NCBI GenBank assembly: GCA_964484125.1
Contig: CAZAEK010000006.1
Coordinates: forward strand, 1-64,000
Reading direction: 5' to 3'
From: DSSM01 sp964484125
GTDB taxonomy: Bacteria; Bacteroidota; Ignavibacteria; Tepidaquicellales; Tepidaquicellaceae
Length of the DNA: 64,000 bases
Shown: in pieces, positions 8,552-16,133 of the stretch
Position numbering within the stretch: the first letter of the stretch is position 1
Layout: every line of letters begins with the position of its first letter
Notes under the pieces: model-generated
Database searches by the model: none
Told to the model about the DNA's origin: nothing
Seen by the model: only the letters and a program-made list of their open reading frames with translations
Position numbers and translations under genes: made by a program

Positions 8552-10052
8552 TCCATATCCACACAAATATGAAGTAACACATAATTCAGCTCAGATTATC
8601 CGTGATTTTAAAGACCCTGCGGATGAAGCCGAAGCAGAGCAGAGAAAACAAAACCTTGTTTCAGTAGCAGGAAGAATTTCTGCTATAAGAAAAATGGGTA
8701 AGGCATCTTTCAGCCATATTAAAGACCAGGAAGGTAAAATTCAGTTTTACATAAAAAAAGACGAAGTAGGCGAAGATACATACAAGGTTTTTAAACTTCT
8801 TGATATTGGTGATATTGTAGGAGTGAAAGGATATGTATTCAGAACTAAAACAGGTGAAGTTTCTATTCACTGCCTTGAGCTCACGTTACTTACGAAATCT
8901 ATTCAGCCACTTCCTGTGGTTAAAGAAGAAATAACTGAAACCGGTGAAAAAATTATTCACGATGCATTTGCTGATGTAGAACTCAGATACAGACAAAGAT
9001 ATATTGATTTAATTGTAAATGACAATGTGAAAGATACATTTATCAAAAGAACAGCGGTAATTAAATCAATAAAAAATACACTTGAAAGACATAATTTCTT
9101 TGAAGTCGAAACTCCTACGCTTCAGCCAATATACGGCGGAGCTAATGCGAGACCCTTTGTAACAAAACATAATGCTCTCGGAATAGATTTATATCTCAGA
9201 ATCTCAAACGAACTTTATCTGAAAAGACTGATAGTAGGGGGTTTCAACAGGGTTTATGAATTTGTAAAGGATTTCAGGAATGAAGGTATTGACCGTACTC
9301 ACAACCCGGAATTTACACAGGTCGAATGGTATCAGGCATACGGCGACTATTTTGACAGTATGAACCTTTTTGAAGAAGCTGTGGAACAAGCCGCAATTGA
9401 TGCGCTCGGGACAACAAAAATTAATTATCAGGGAACAGATATTGACCTAAAGCGTCCGTGGAAAAGATTAAAAATGACTGACGCAATAAAGGAAAAAACA
9501 GGGCTTGATGTTATAAATATGAAAAGAGCAGATATTGCAGATTATATGCTTAAAAATGAAATAGAATTTGATAAAAAAATTTCAGGGAATAAAGGTCTCC
9601 TGATTGCAAACTTATTTGAAGCAGTATGCGAAGAGGATTTAGTCCAGCCGACATTTGTAATTGATCACCCGATTGATACAACTCCTCTTTGTAAACCGAT
9701 GAGAGAATATTCATTACAGCAAATTGAAGAGATGAAAAAAGACCCTGAACAGGTTATATTTGTTGAAAGGTTTGAACCTTATATCAATAAATGGGAAATG
9801 GGAAATTCATATACGGAATTAAATGACCCGATACTTCAGCGGAAATTACTTGAAGAACAGGTTGAACGCGGAAGAGGCGGAGAAGCTGAAACTCATCCTA
9901 TGGACGAAGACTTCCTGAATGCAATTGAAATTGGTATGCCGCCTACAACAGGAGTTGGGATGGGAATTGACAGACTCGTAATGCTGCTGACTAACTCCTA
10001 CAGTATAAGAGATGTAATACTTTTCCCGTTAATGAAGCCACTTGATAAATAA
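8478..10052 (+). CDS. lysS: Lysine--tRNA ligase, class II
   Basis: Attaches lysine to tRNA-Lys. The 524-residue protein has the N-terminal OB-fold anticodon-binding domain (VAGRISAIRKMGKASFSHIK, about residues 55-75) and the class II core. Motif 1 is FFEVETPTLQPIYGGANARP, motif 2 FRNEGIDRTHNPEFTQVEWY and motif 3 GMGIDRLVMLLTNSYSIRDV near the C-terminus. The ATG at 8478 lies inside the tail of the rluB reading frame, a 74-base overlap. It is chosen because NEQNDQVKRRLEELGELKSL matches the usual LysRS N-terminal helix. A PAP2-type phosphatase follows two bases after the stop. Confidence 0.96.
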   Translation: MNNEQNDQVKRRLEELGELKSLGVNPYPHKYEVTHNSAQIIRDFKDPADEAEAEQRKQNLVSVAGRISAIRKMGKASFSHIKDQEGKIQFYIKKDEVGEDTYKVFKLLDIGDIVGVKGYVFRTKTGEVSIHCLELTLLTKSIQPLPVVKEEITETGEKIIHDAFADVELRYRQRYIDLIVNDNVKDTFIKRTAVIKSIKNTLERHNFFEVETPTLQPIYGGANARPFVTKHNALGIDLYLRISNELYLKRLIVGGFNRVYEFVKDFRNEGIDRTHNPEFTQVEWYQAYGDYFDSMNLFEEAVEQAAIDALGTTKINYQGTDIDLKRPWKRLKMTDAIKEKTGLDVINMKRADIADYMLKNEIEFDKKISGNKGLLIANLFEAVCEEDLVQPTFVIDHPIDTTPLCKPMREYSLQQIEEMKKDPEQVIFVERFEPYINKWEMGNSYTELNDPILQRKLLEEQVERGRGGEAETHPMDEDFLNAIEIGMPPTTGVGMGIDRLVMLLTNSYSIRDVILFPLMKPLDK

Positions 10053-10054
10053 AG

Positions 10055-10873
10055 ATGACGAAATCCAGAGTCAGAAACCGGATTATAATTTTCATTTTAT
10101 TAATGAATTTTTATAATCCGTTTCTTTTTGCGCAAAATGATACGGATAATGTTGATGTTAATCTTTTCAGACTAATCAATAACAGCAGAGGTGAATTTGG
10201 AGATGCTATTGCTCCTTACGTTGTTCATTCTGTTATCCCTGCTTCTGTGATAGTCCCGGGTGGATTAATACTCTCCGGCAGAATAAACAAAAATTATTAC
10301 GATGAAAATACCGGAATCCTTACAGGATTATCTTTCATAACTTCAACAGGTATTACTCTTGCTTTAAAAAATATTATTAAGAGGGACAGGCCATTTACAG
10401 TTCTTAAAGACGTCAAAATAACAGAAAGAGACAGATTTGCTACAGATAAATATTCTTTCCCTTCAGGTCATACAGCAAGTTCTTTCTCACTTGCTACATC
10501 ATTAACACTCAGATATAATGACAAACCGTTTATAATTGCCGGTTCTTTTCTGTATGCTTCTGTTGTCTCGATAGGCAGGATTTATCAGGGGGTTCATTAT
10601 CCTTCAGATGTTCTTGCAGGTATGGTTGTAGGAGCTGGAAGTGCCGCTTTAATATATTCACTAAGAAAAGAAATTATAACTGCAAAAAATAATTTGTTCA
10701 GGGAATACGATTATCCGGATAAAAATGGTGAAATCAATCAAACACTGATACTTGGTTCATTTATAGTAAGTGATTTGATAAACAGATTTCTTTTAGAAAA
10801 TAATTCCGGTATGAGTGTATCTGTTAATTCAACAGGTTATTATTCCGGATTTTCAGTCATCAAGTCATTTTAA
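10055..10873 (+). CDS. PAP2-superfamily membrane phosphatase
   Basis: A 272-residue protein with a signal-like N-terminus (IIIFILLMNFYNPFLFAQ) and several hydrophobic segments. The three PAP2 acid phosphatase motifs are visible: KNIIKRDRPF (motif 1), SFPSGHTASSFS (motif 2, PSGH) and GRIYQGVHYPSDVLAG (motif 3 with H and D). Such enzymes remove phosphate from lipid phosphates such as undecaprenyl-PP or phosphatidate at the membrane; the exact substrate cannot be read here. It begins two bases after the lysS stop, so it is probably the last gene of the eno-lysS run, and converges on queE. Confidence 0.88.
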   Translation: MTKSRVRNRIIIFILLMNFYNPFLFAQNDTDNVDVNLFRLINNSRGEFGDAIAPYVVHSVIPASVIVPGGLILSGRINKNYYDENTGILTGLSFITSTGITLALKNIIKRDRPFTVLKDVKITERDRFATDKYSFPSGHTASSFSLATSLTLRYNDKPFIIAGSFLYASVVSIGRIYQGVHYPSDVLAGMVVGAGSAALIYSLRKEIITAKNNLFREYDYPDKNGEINQTLILGSFIVSDLINRFLLENNSGMSVSVNSTGYYSGFSVIKSF

Positions 10874-10883
10874 GTCCCTAAAA

Positions 10884-11612
10884 TCAGGTACCTCTTTTAT
10901 TCCCCCAGATTAAAATCTGTAGCCGGTCAGTGTAATTAAATTTATATTCTTTACAAAATCCTGTTATCATTTCCCGCTTTGCTGATAATTCCTCAGGAGT
11001 GATCCCTTCAGGCATAAGATATACATCGCTGTTTTTGAAGCCGATTTCCTTCTGTAATTCAAGAATTTCAGAAATATCTTCTTTCCCTGTTATTACAAAT
11101 TTCCATTGTACATCAAAGAAGCCGTGAATATGACTATCATTATATGTTTTTAATACTACTGGATTAATTCTGGAATTTTCGTGCATATCATAATACTTGG
11201 TATTGAAAGGAGATGAAGATTTTAATTTAGGACTTAAACTAACAAGGTCAATAAATTCATTATACTTGCCGTAATGTGTTCCGTTTGTTTCAAGAGTTAT
11301 AAAATTATTTCCTCTTGATTTTATTTCTTTGCATAGATTATATAAATCATCAGGATAAAGAGTTGGCTCTCCCCCTGTAATAACAATATCAAAGCAGTTG
11401 TAATTTTTATACTCATCTAAAATACTCTCAATACTGATATCTCCGAGATTATCAGAATCTATAGAAGTCCAGCTCGTATATTGAGTATCACATCTGTTCC
11501 CGCTTGAAAAAAGACATCTCAGGTTGCAGTAATTAGTGCGGATAAAAAAAGAAGGATAGCCGGAACGCTTTCCTTCTCCCTGTAATGAATAAAAAAGTTC
11601 AGATATCTGCAT
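10884..11612 (-). CDS. queE: 7-carboxy-7-deazaguanine synthase, radical SAM (QueE) with unusual cysteine spacing
   Basis: QueE converts 6-carboxy-tetrahydropterin to 7-carboxy-7-deazaguanine in queuosine synthesis. N-terminal ISELFYSLQGEGKRSGYPSF, the FFIRTNYCNLRC segment, the following CDTQYTSW and the ITGGEPTLYP motif identify the family; 242 residues is normal. The cluster cysteines are C29, C33 and C41, so spacing is CX3CX7C instead of CX3CX2C, because LFSSGNR lies between the second Cys and the conserved CDT. The ATG shares one base with the stop of the DUF3108-like gene upstream (TAATG), so the two are coupled. No other queuosine genes are in the window. Confidence 0.88.
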   Translation of the reverse strand: MQISELFYSLQGEGKRSGYPSFFIRTNYCNLRCLFSSGNRCDTQYTSWTSIDSDNLGDISIESILDEYKNYNCFDIVITGGEPTLYPDDLYNLCKEIKSRGNNFITLETNGTHYGKYNEFIDLVSLSPKLKSSSPFNTKYYDMHENSRINPVVLKTYNDSHIHGFFDVQWKFVITGKEDISEILELQKEIGFKNSDVYLMPEGITPEELSAKREMITGFCKEYKFNYTDRLQILIWGNKRGT

Positions 11613-12427
11613 TAATCAATTTTTGTTTTAAGCGGACCCGGAAGTCCCTGGAAACTTGTTAATTCCACTTTTACCGAACCGATTATAATACTCATTTGAA
11701 TTTTAACAGGCATTTTATATTCATCATCAGTTAGCCAGACTATTATATCATCTACCTTTGAGGCGAGAGCGGATTCTTTCAGCATTGGCTGAACAAGCAT
11801 GCATTTGAATTCGCCTGCCGGGACTTCAGTTGTTTCTCTGCCTATGAATTTTATTCCAAGCTGTTTAGTCTGGTCTTTTACAAAATAAGGGAAATAGACT
11901 ATATCGCCTGCCTGTTTCTTTGAAAAATCGAGTGTCCTCGCATAAAAGAAAACGCTGATATCATCAAGCGCATATTTCTCTATTGGTTTTTCTGTCTGAT
12001 TCTGTGGCTTATTGGGTTCGTTTTCTGTAATAATTGCTTTAAGATTAACCTGGTCAAATTCTGTTCTGGTATTCTTATTGCTTTTTCCCTCAATTTTTTC
12101 CTGCTCAACAAGCCATGGGAAAATTCCTTCAGCATCAATATAACATTTGTATGTTGTTCTGAATTTATAAATAAATTCAAAACTTGACGATGAACTTACA
12201 TTAATATTTATCACATAACATTTTCTGCCGTTTATTTCTGTTGTCTTTGGTTCTATTTGCATAACAGCAGAGCCGGCGGTAACAAATCCGTAGTTAATTT
12301 CAAATTCAAGTTTCTCACCAGGTCTGAAAGCATTATTTGTAACACTTCTGAATTTTGTCGTATCTTGTGAAAAAGCACCTGATACGAAGATTATAATTAA
12401 CAATGCGGATATTAGTGTTCTATTCAT
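11612..12427 (-). CDS. Secreted DUF3108-like protein
   Basis: A 271-residue exported protein with a clear signal peptide (MNRTLISALLIIIFVSGAFS, cut before Q). The body matches the DUF3108 pattern: FRPGEKLEFEINYGFVTAGS near the N-terminus, then YKFRTTYKCYIDAEGIFPW, YFVKDQTKQLGIKFIGRET, a VPAGEFKCMLVQPML strand and an IVWLTDDEYKMPVKI segment. Family members are periplasmic or outer-membrane-associated beta-rich proteins of uncertain role, sometimes placed near LPS genes. It is coupled to queE by a one-base overlap. A family-9 glycosyltransferase lies upstream on the same strand. Confidence 0.75.
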   Translation of the reverse strand: MNRTLISALLIIIFVSGAFSQDTTKFRSVTNNAFRPGEKLEFEINYGFVTAGSAVMQIEPKTTEINGRKCYVININVSSSSSFEFIYKFRTTYKCYIDAEGIFPWLVEQEKIEGKSNKNTRTEFDQVNLKAIITENEPNKPQNQTEKPIEKYALDDISVFFYARTLDFSKKQAGDIVYFPYFVKDQTKQLGIKFIGRETTEVPAGEFKCMLVQPMLKESALASKVDDIIVWLTDDEYKMPVKIQMSIIIGSVKVELTSFQGLPGPLKTKID

Positions 12428-12499
12428 TTTTGGTTTTCCTTAATACTTTACTTTGTCTTTTTACTTATTTAATATACTAAAAGTTTCTAAAAAATACAG

Positions 12500-13516
12500 C
12501 TATTTTTTCAGTAATAAAACAGCTTTATCAAAAATTTCCCTTGGAGTTATTTCAGACATAGAACCGCCTGATGTTTTTGGATTTAATATTACTGCATCAG
12601 GGCTGAGAGGTCCCCATCTTTTATCATTCACAGGTGCTTCATTTGGATAAAATCCTATAATCTTTTTCTTCATCGCTCCTGCAATATGAATCGGGCCTGT
12701 TGAGTTTGAAATAAACAGCGCTGAGTTATCAATTAAAATTAAAAGCTCTTTTAAGCCAAGCACTCCGCACAGATTTACTAATCTTACCCTTTTTTCTTTC
12801 TCAATACTGTTTATCAATATTCCTATCATTCCGGATTCATCTTTTACGCCTGTTAATGCTATTGCAAAATTGTGATACTCAGGTGTAAATAATTCTATAA
12901 ATTCAGTAAGTGTACTTAATGGTATATCCCTTGCAGAACTTCTGCTGCCCGGATGTATTATAATATATCCGGAATTTATATCAAGATTGTATTTTCTTAA
13001 TTTAACCGAAAGAGATTCTTTTTCTAATGGAGTGTATCTGAACTTATAAATAAATTCATCTTTTACTTCATCCGTAACAGCTTTGAGCAAATTCAGATTA
13101 TATTGCGCTTCGTGTTTATCACAGAATTTCCTGTGTTCTTTTACTTTATGATTGTATAAAAATGAATACCATCTGTACCCGGTACCTACTCTGTGTTTTA
13201 TATCTGCCGTGAAAAATAATGTTGCAAGTTCATAATCAGGGAATACATTTATTACCATATCAAAAGATTTTGATTTAATTAAATCATATCTTTCCCCGCA
13301 GGTCGGATATTTATCAATAAAGATTAATTCATCTAAATCTTCATAATCTTCTAAAAGTTCTTTTAGAAAACTTTGTATTAGGAATGAAATCCGGGCATTT
13401 GGAAATATTCTTCTTATTTCAGATATCAAAGGAAGCGTAAGAATCACATCTCCGAGTTTATCTGTGCGTGTAACTAAAATATTCCTTATGGTTGATTTAT
13501 CAATCTTCTCTGACAT
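12500..13516 (-). CDS. Glycosyltransferase family 9 (heptosyltransferase-like)
   Basis: A 338-residue GT9 enzyme of the ADP-heptose:LPS heptosyltransferase type. Seen are the N-terminal NILVTRTDKLGDVILTLPLI (Rossmann start with D13-type catalytic aspartate region), IIHPGSRSSARDIPLSTLTE (nucleotide-binding domain) and ALFISNSTGPIHIAGAMKKK (GT9 signature with S/T-G-P-x-H). It would add a sugar, likely heptose, to the LPS inner core at the inner membrane. Start ATG at 13516 lies inside the ferredoxin gene, overlapping by 17 bases. Three further GT9 genes occur at 45472-48723. Confidence 0.88.
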   Translation of the reverse strand: MSEKIDKSTIRNILVTRTDKLGDVILTLPLISEIRRIFPNARISFLIQSFLKELLEDYEDLDELIFIDKYPTCGERYDLIKSKSFDMVINVFPDYELATLFFTADIKHRVGTGYRWYSFLYNHKVKEHRKFCDKHEAQYNLNLLKAVTDEVKDEFIYKFRYTPLEKESLSVKLRKYNLDINSGYIIIHPGSRSSARDIPLSTLTEFIELFTPEYHNFAIALTGVKDESGMIGILINSIEKEKRVRLVNLCGVLGLKELLILIDNSALFISNSTGPIHIAGAMKKKIIGFYPNEAPVNDKRWGPLSPDAVILNPKTSGGSMSEITPREIFDKAVLLLKK

Positions 13517-13820
13517 CTTCAGTCCGGATAATTTCTATTTCAGTATTGGTTTTGGGTATATATAATAATTTAGCCATACATGCCAGTCTTAAACCTTCAC
13601 CATTCAAACCTGAAATATCAATCTGTTCCTTTTCTTCTTTTGAAATATCGTTAAAAAATTCAAAGTTATTCTTCAGCAGAATCATACAACTTGTGCAGGA
13701 ACATGTACCCCCGCAATTGTGTTCAACAGGGATATCATTTTCGAGAGCGATATCAAGAATAGTTTTATTTATTTCTGCCCTTGCGGATATATTTTCAGGC
13801 AGAAAAATTAATAAACTCAT
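13500..13820 (-). CDS. fdx: [2Fe-2S] ferredoxin, adrenodoxin/ISC type
   Basis: A 106-residue electron carrier. The cluster ligands are in HNCGGTCSCTSC (C36, C42, C45; C-X5-C-X2-C, with an extra Cys at 40) and the fourth in GLRLACMAKL. The leading ILDIALENDIPVEH is typical of the ISC-type ferredoxin that supplies electrons for Fe-S cluster assembly. This fits the nearby cysteine desulfurase and ErpA/IscA-like genes on the same strand, although two lipoproteins and SOD lie between. It overlaps the downstream glycosyltransferase by 17 bases and starts one base after the stop of the lipoprotein at 13821. Confidence 0.88.
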   Translation of the reverse strand: MSLLIFLPENISARAEINKTILDIALENDIPVEHNCGGTCSCTSCMILLKNNFEFFNDISKEEKEQIDISGLNGEGLRLACMAKLLYIPKTNTEIEIIRTEDVRED

Positions 13821-14303
13821 TTATTTGTATGTTACCACACAGGATGTTTTACCGGATGCTTCGTCTTTTGCAATAACAACCGATACTTCTTTTTTATCCT
13901 TTTTCCAGGCAAGAATAGCACCAGATTCGCTAACCATAACTTCTCCTCCATCATCCATATTATAATCCATTTTTTTCATTTCTTCTTTATAGAAATCTGC
14001 AAGCCCTTTGACACTTTCAGTGCATTCAAAAGTAACTACTGTTCCTTCAGAGGTTGAAAGATATCCAAGACATTTGGAATTTTTTGGCTGGGGAACATCA
14101 GATGGGAAATTTGATGGAAGTCCTTGTGCAATACCGAGATCACCTGATTTCAATTCGTATTTTGTATTTCCGTTGTCATCAGATGTTACTTCTTTTTTAA
14201 CTTCATTATTCCCTGAAGATTCATTTTTCGGCTCTTCTTTTTTTGAGCAGCCGGAAATTATTAAACCTAAAGTAAGAAAAAATAAAACGATTAAATTTTT
14301 CAT
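13821..14303 (-). CDS. Putative lipoprotein of unknown function
   Basis: A 160-residue protein with a lipoprotein signal (MKNLIVLFFLTLGLIISGCS; lipobox IISGC, C19) followed by a charged, disordered linker (KKEEPKNESSGNNEVKKEVT). The folded part, from about residue 50, contains GIAQGLPSNFPSDVPQPKNS and GLADFYKEEMKKMDYNMDDG. This resembles small periplasmic domains that bind a 'DVP(I/Q)P' segment in other lipoproteins, but I assign no function. It is followed immediately by the fdx gene on the same strand. Confidence 0.7.
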   Translation of the reverse strand: MKNLIVLFFLTLGLIISGCSKKEEPKNESSGNNEVKKEVTSDDNGNTKYELKSGDLGIAQGLPSNFPSDVPQPKNSKCLGYLSTSEGTVVTFECTESVKGLADFYKEEMKKMDYNMDDGGEVMVSESGAILAWKKDKKEVSVVIAKDEASGKTSCVVTYK

Positions 14304-14324
14304 TTTTAAAAAGATAAATTAATA

Positions 14325-14361
14325 AAAAAAATCCGTAATTCTTTACAAATTACAGATTTTT
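14325..14361 (-). terminator. Rho-independent-type terminator after the lipoprotein gene at 14369
   Basis: Inverted repeat AAATCCGTAATT (to 14340) with AATTACAGATTT (from 14348), one mismatch, six- to seven-base loop. Read on the minus strand it ends in a run of T and lies eight bases after the stop of the gene at 14369-14938. It therefore separates that gene from the lipoprotein at 13821. Confidence 0.65.
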
Positions 14362-14368
14362 AAAATAA

Positions 14369-14938
14369 TTAATTATTACAAACCGTAGCCTCAAAAGAAC
14401 CGGCTACCCAGCTTTTCTTTTCGTCTTTAAAACAAATTGCAATTTTACCCTTAACGATTTTGTCATTAATCTCAGTTATATCAAGAGCACAATTCCATGG
14501 AACAGATATTTTTTTAGGACCATCTTCTCCGAATGTATGAAAGTCTGCTATATAACCATCAACACTTTTATCAAAAGTTTCTTTAAGAAAAATACCTTTT
14601 GAAAATTCGCCTGATAATTTTGTCAGATGAAAAGCACTGTCATTTTCAACAAATCCACATCTCTGTGTCGGGCTACCAGTGGAAAAATTCAGGACATTAT
14701 CTCCCGAACCTCTCCAGTTTTCAAAGTTTATATAAATGATTTTAACTTCTTTCCCGTTAATAAAACCTTTGACAGGGAAATCAGGAAGGTTGTCTTTTGA
14801 TAGCGATTCTGACCACCTGAAATTATTCCTGTCAATGTTTTTTGGAGAATTGGTTGTCCCTTCGTTTTTATTATTACCACACGATAGAAACGAAAGCAGT
14901 ATAATAAGGGATAAAAAATTTAATATGTATTTAAGCAC
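14369..14938 (-). CDS. Putative lipoprotein of unknown function
   Basis: A 189-residue protein with a lipoprotein signal (MLKYILNFLSLIILLSFLSC; lipobox FLSC, C20) and a polar linker (GNNKNEGTTNSPKN). The mature part contains FPVKGFINGKEVKIIYINFE and a C-terminal FEATVCNN with paired Cys possible. I recognise no family. It lies 16 bases downstream of the superoxide dismutase gene and may be co-transcribed with it. A terminator hairpin follows. Confidence 0.65.
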   Translation of the reverse strand: MLKYILNFLSLIILLSFLSCGNNKNEGTTNSPKNIDRNNFRWSESLSKDNLPDFPVKGFINGKEVKIIYINFENWRGSGDNVLNFSTGSPTQRCGFVENDSAFHLTKLSGEFSKGIFLKETFDKSVDGYIADFHTFGEDGPKKISVPWNCALDITEINDKIVKGKIAICFKDEKKSWVAGSFEATVCNN

Positions 14939-14954
14939 AATAGGTAAAGATAGA

Positions 14955-15719
14955 TTATTTCACAAACTTAACAAATCTATCATTTATTCTGCTCCAATTC
15001 AAGTTATTAATGAAGTTATCAATATATTTTGCTCTGCCAGGTCCGTCTTTGTGATAATAGGCATGTTCGAATACATCGCACGCAATCAGAGGAATGCCAC
15101 CCCATATTGCACCGTAATGATGCTCATCAACAAGTACGTTCAGAAGTCTCTTGCTGTAAAGCATATCGTAAACGAGAACGCCCCATCCTGAGAGCTTTGC
15201 TGCAGTTGCAGTTGCCTTGAAGTCTTCTTTCCATTTATCGAAACTTCCGAATTCATTTTCAATTGCGGCTTTAATATCAGCACCTTTTGATACATCTCCG
15301 TCTCCGCCTAATACTTCCCAGTAAACATCATGTAAAACTGTACCGCCGTGGTTCCATGTTAATCTTCTCTTAAGTTCACCTACATGACTGTAATTTCCGT
15401 TAGCTTTTGATCTGTCAGCAGATTCGAGTTCTTTCTCAATGTTGTTTAAGAAAGTTACATAACCTTTGTGATGGGTGTTGTAATGCCAATCACTTGTTTC
15501 AGGTGAGATTACATCTTTAAGTAAAGATTTTGCTTCCTCGTCAGAATAAGGACGGGGGTTGAATTTCCATTCGTAAGCCATTTTATTTATTTCTCCTTTT
15601 AGTTTATTTTTGTTGTTAATATTAAAATTTTCTGTAAACCCAAGCTTTGGGAGTATAGCTGTCGCGGCAATACCAAGTAATGACGATGAAATAAATTTTC
15701 TTCTCGTTATTTCGCCCAT
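14955..15719 (-). CDS. Fe/Mn superoxide dismutase with Tat-like leader and possible internal cytoplasmic start
   Basis: Dismutates superoxide to hydrogen peroxide and oxygen. The catalytic part (from residue 47) carries the metal ligands in YNTHHKGYVTF (His), WNHGGTVLHDVYW (His) and LIACDVFEHAYYHKDG (Asp and His). The first 46 residues form a twin-arginine-like leader: TRRKFISSSLLGIAATAIL, then a polar linker. An ATG at 15581 (residue 47, MAYEWKFNPRPYSD) follows a strong Shine-Dalgarno AAGGAG, whereas the 15719 start has none. Two products, exported and cytoplasmic, are possible. Fe or Mn preference cannot be settled by eye. Lies between Fe-S assembly genes and a lipoprotein. Confidence 0.93.
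   Translation of the reverse strand: MGEITRRKFISSSLLGIAATAILPKLGFTENFNINNKNKLKGEINKMAYEWKFNPRPYSDEEAKSLLKDVISPETSDWHYNTHHKGYVTFLNNIEKELESADRSKANGNYSHVGELKRRLTWNHGGTVLHDVYWEVLGGDGDVSKGADIKAAIENEFGSFDKWKEDFKATATAAKLSGWGVLVYDMLYSKRLLNVLVDEHHYGAIWGGIPLIACDVFEHAYYHKDGPGRAKYIDNFINNLNWSRINDRFVKFVK
15593..15598 (-). promoter_or_regulatory. Internal Shine-Dalgarno AAGGAG before SOD Met47
   Basis: On the minus strand AAAAGGAGAA lies 11 bases upstream of an in-frame ATG at 15581. The same strong AAGGAG appears before eno, rpsB and the ferredoxin at 17713, while many other genes here lack one. That makes this site a credible real start giving a leaderless superoxide dismutase. Confidence 0.6.
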
Positions 15720-15740
15720 AAATAATTGTAAATTGGTTTT

Positions 15741-16112
15741 TTATGAACAGGAACTTCCGCAACCGCAGGTACGCTTTGCATTGGGATTATTGAAGATAAA
15801 TCCTCTGCCCTGGTCGCTGTCTGTAAAATCAAGCTGAGTTCCGTTAAGATACATCATGCTTTTCATATCAATGAATATATTAATTCCATCCTGTTCCAAA
15901 ACGCTATCTGTTGGCTTTGGTTCAGAGTCAAATCCAAGCGAATATGTTAATCCTGAACATCCTCCTCCTTTTACGGAAATTCTCAGACCATAGCTTTCAG
16001 GTATTTCATTTTCCTTCATTATCTTTTTTATTTCATTTACTGCTTCTGCAGTTAAGTTTACGTCGTCTGATACGCCCGGTATGAATTCCGGAGTTTGTTT
16101 TGTTTCCTGCAT
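15741..16112 (-). CDS. erpA: HesB/IscA-family Fe-S cluster assembly protein (ErpA-like)
   Basis: A 123-residue A-type carrier that receives and delivers Fe-S clusters. The family pattern is complete: VNLTAEAVNEIKKIMKENEI, VKGGGCSGLTYSLGFD (first Cys), a central FIDMKSMMYLNGTQLDFTDS, GFIFNNPNAKRTCGCGSSCS (last Cys pair). The first ~20 residues are an extra polar N-terminus. It is 21 bases downstream of the cysteine desulfurase gene on the same strand, so the two probably form one unit. ErpA, IscA and SufA cannot be told apart with certainty from sequence alone. Confidence 0.9.
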   Translation of the reverse strand: MQETKQTPEFIPGVSDDVNLTAEAVNEIKKIMKENEIPESYGLRISVKGGGCSGLTYSLGFDSEPKPTDSVLEQDGINIFIDMKSMMYLNGTQLDFTDSDQGRGFIFNNPNAKRTCGCGSSCS

Positions 16113-16133
16113 AATGTATTTTTTTTAAATTTA

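Noticed and set aside
13492..13965. 157-codon plus-strand frame over fdx and the neighbouring lipoprotein
   Set aside because: Both minus-strand genes have clear motifs (2Fe-2S ligands, lipobox); the plus-strand frame has none.
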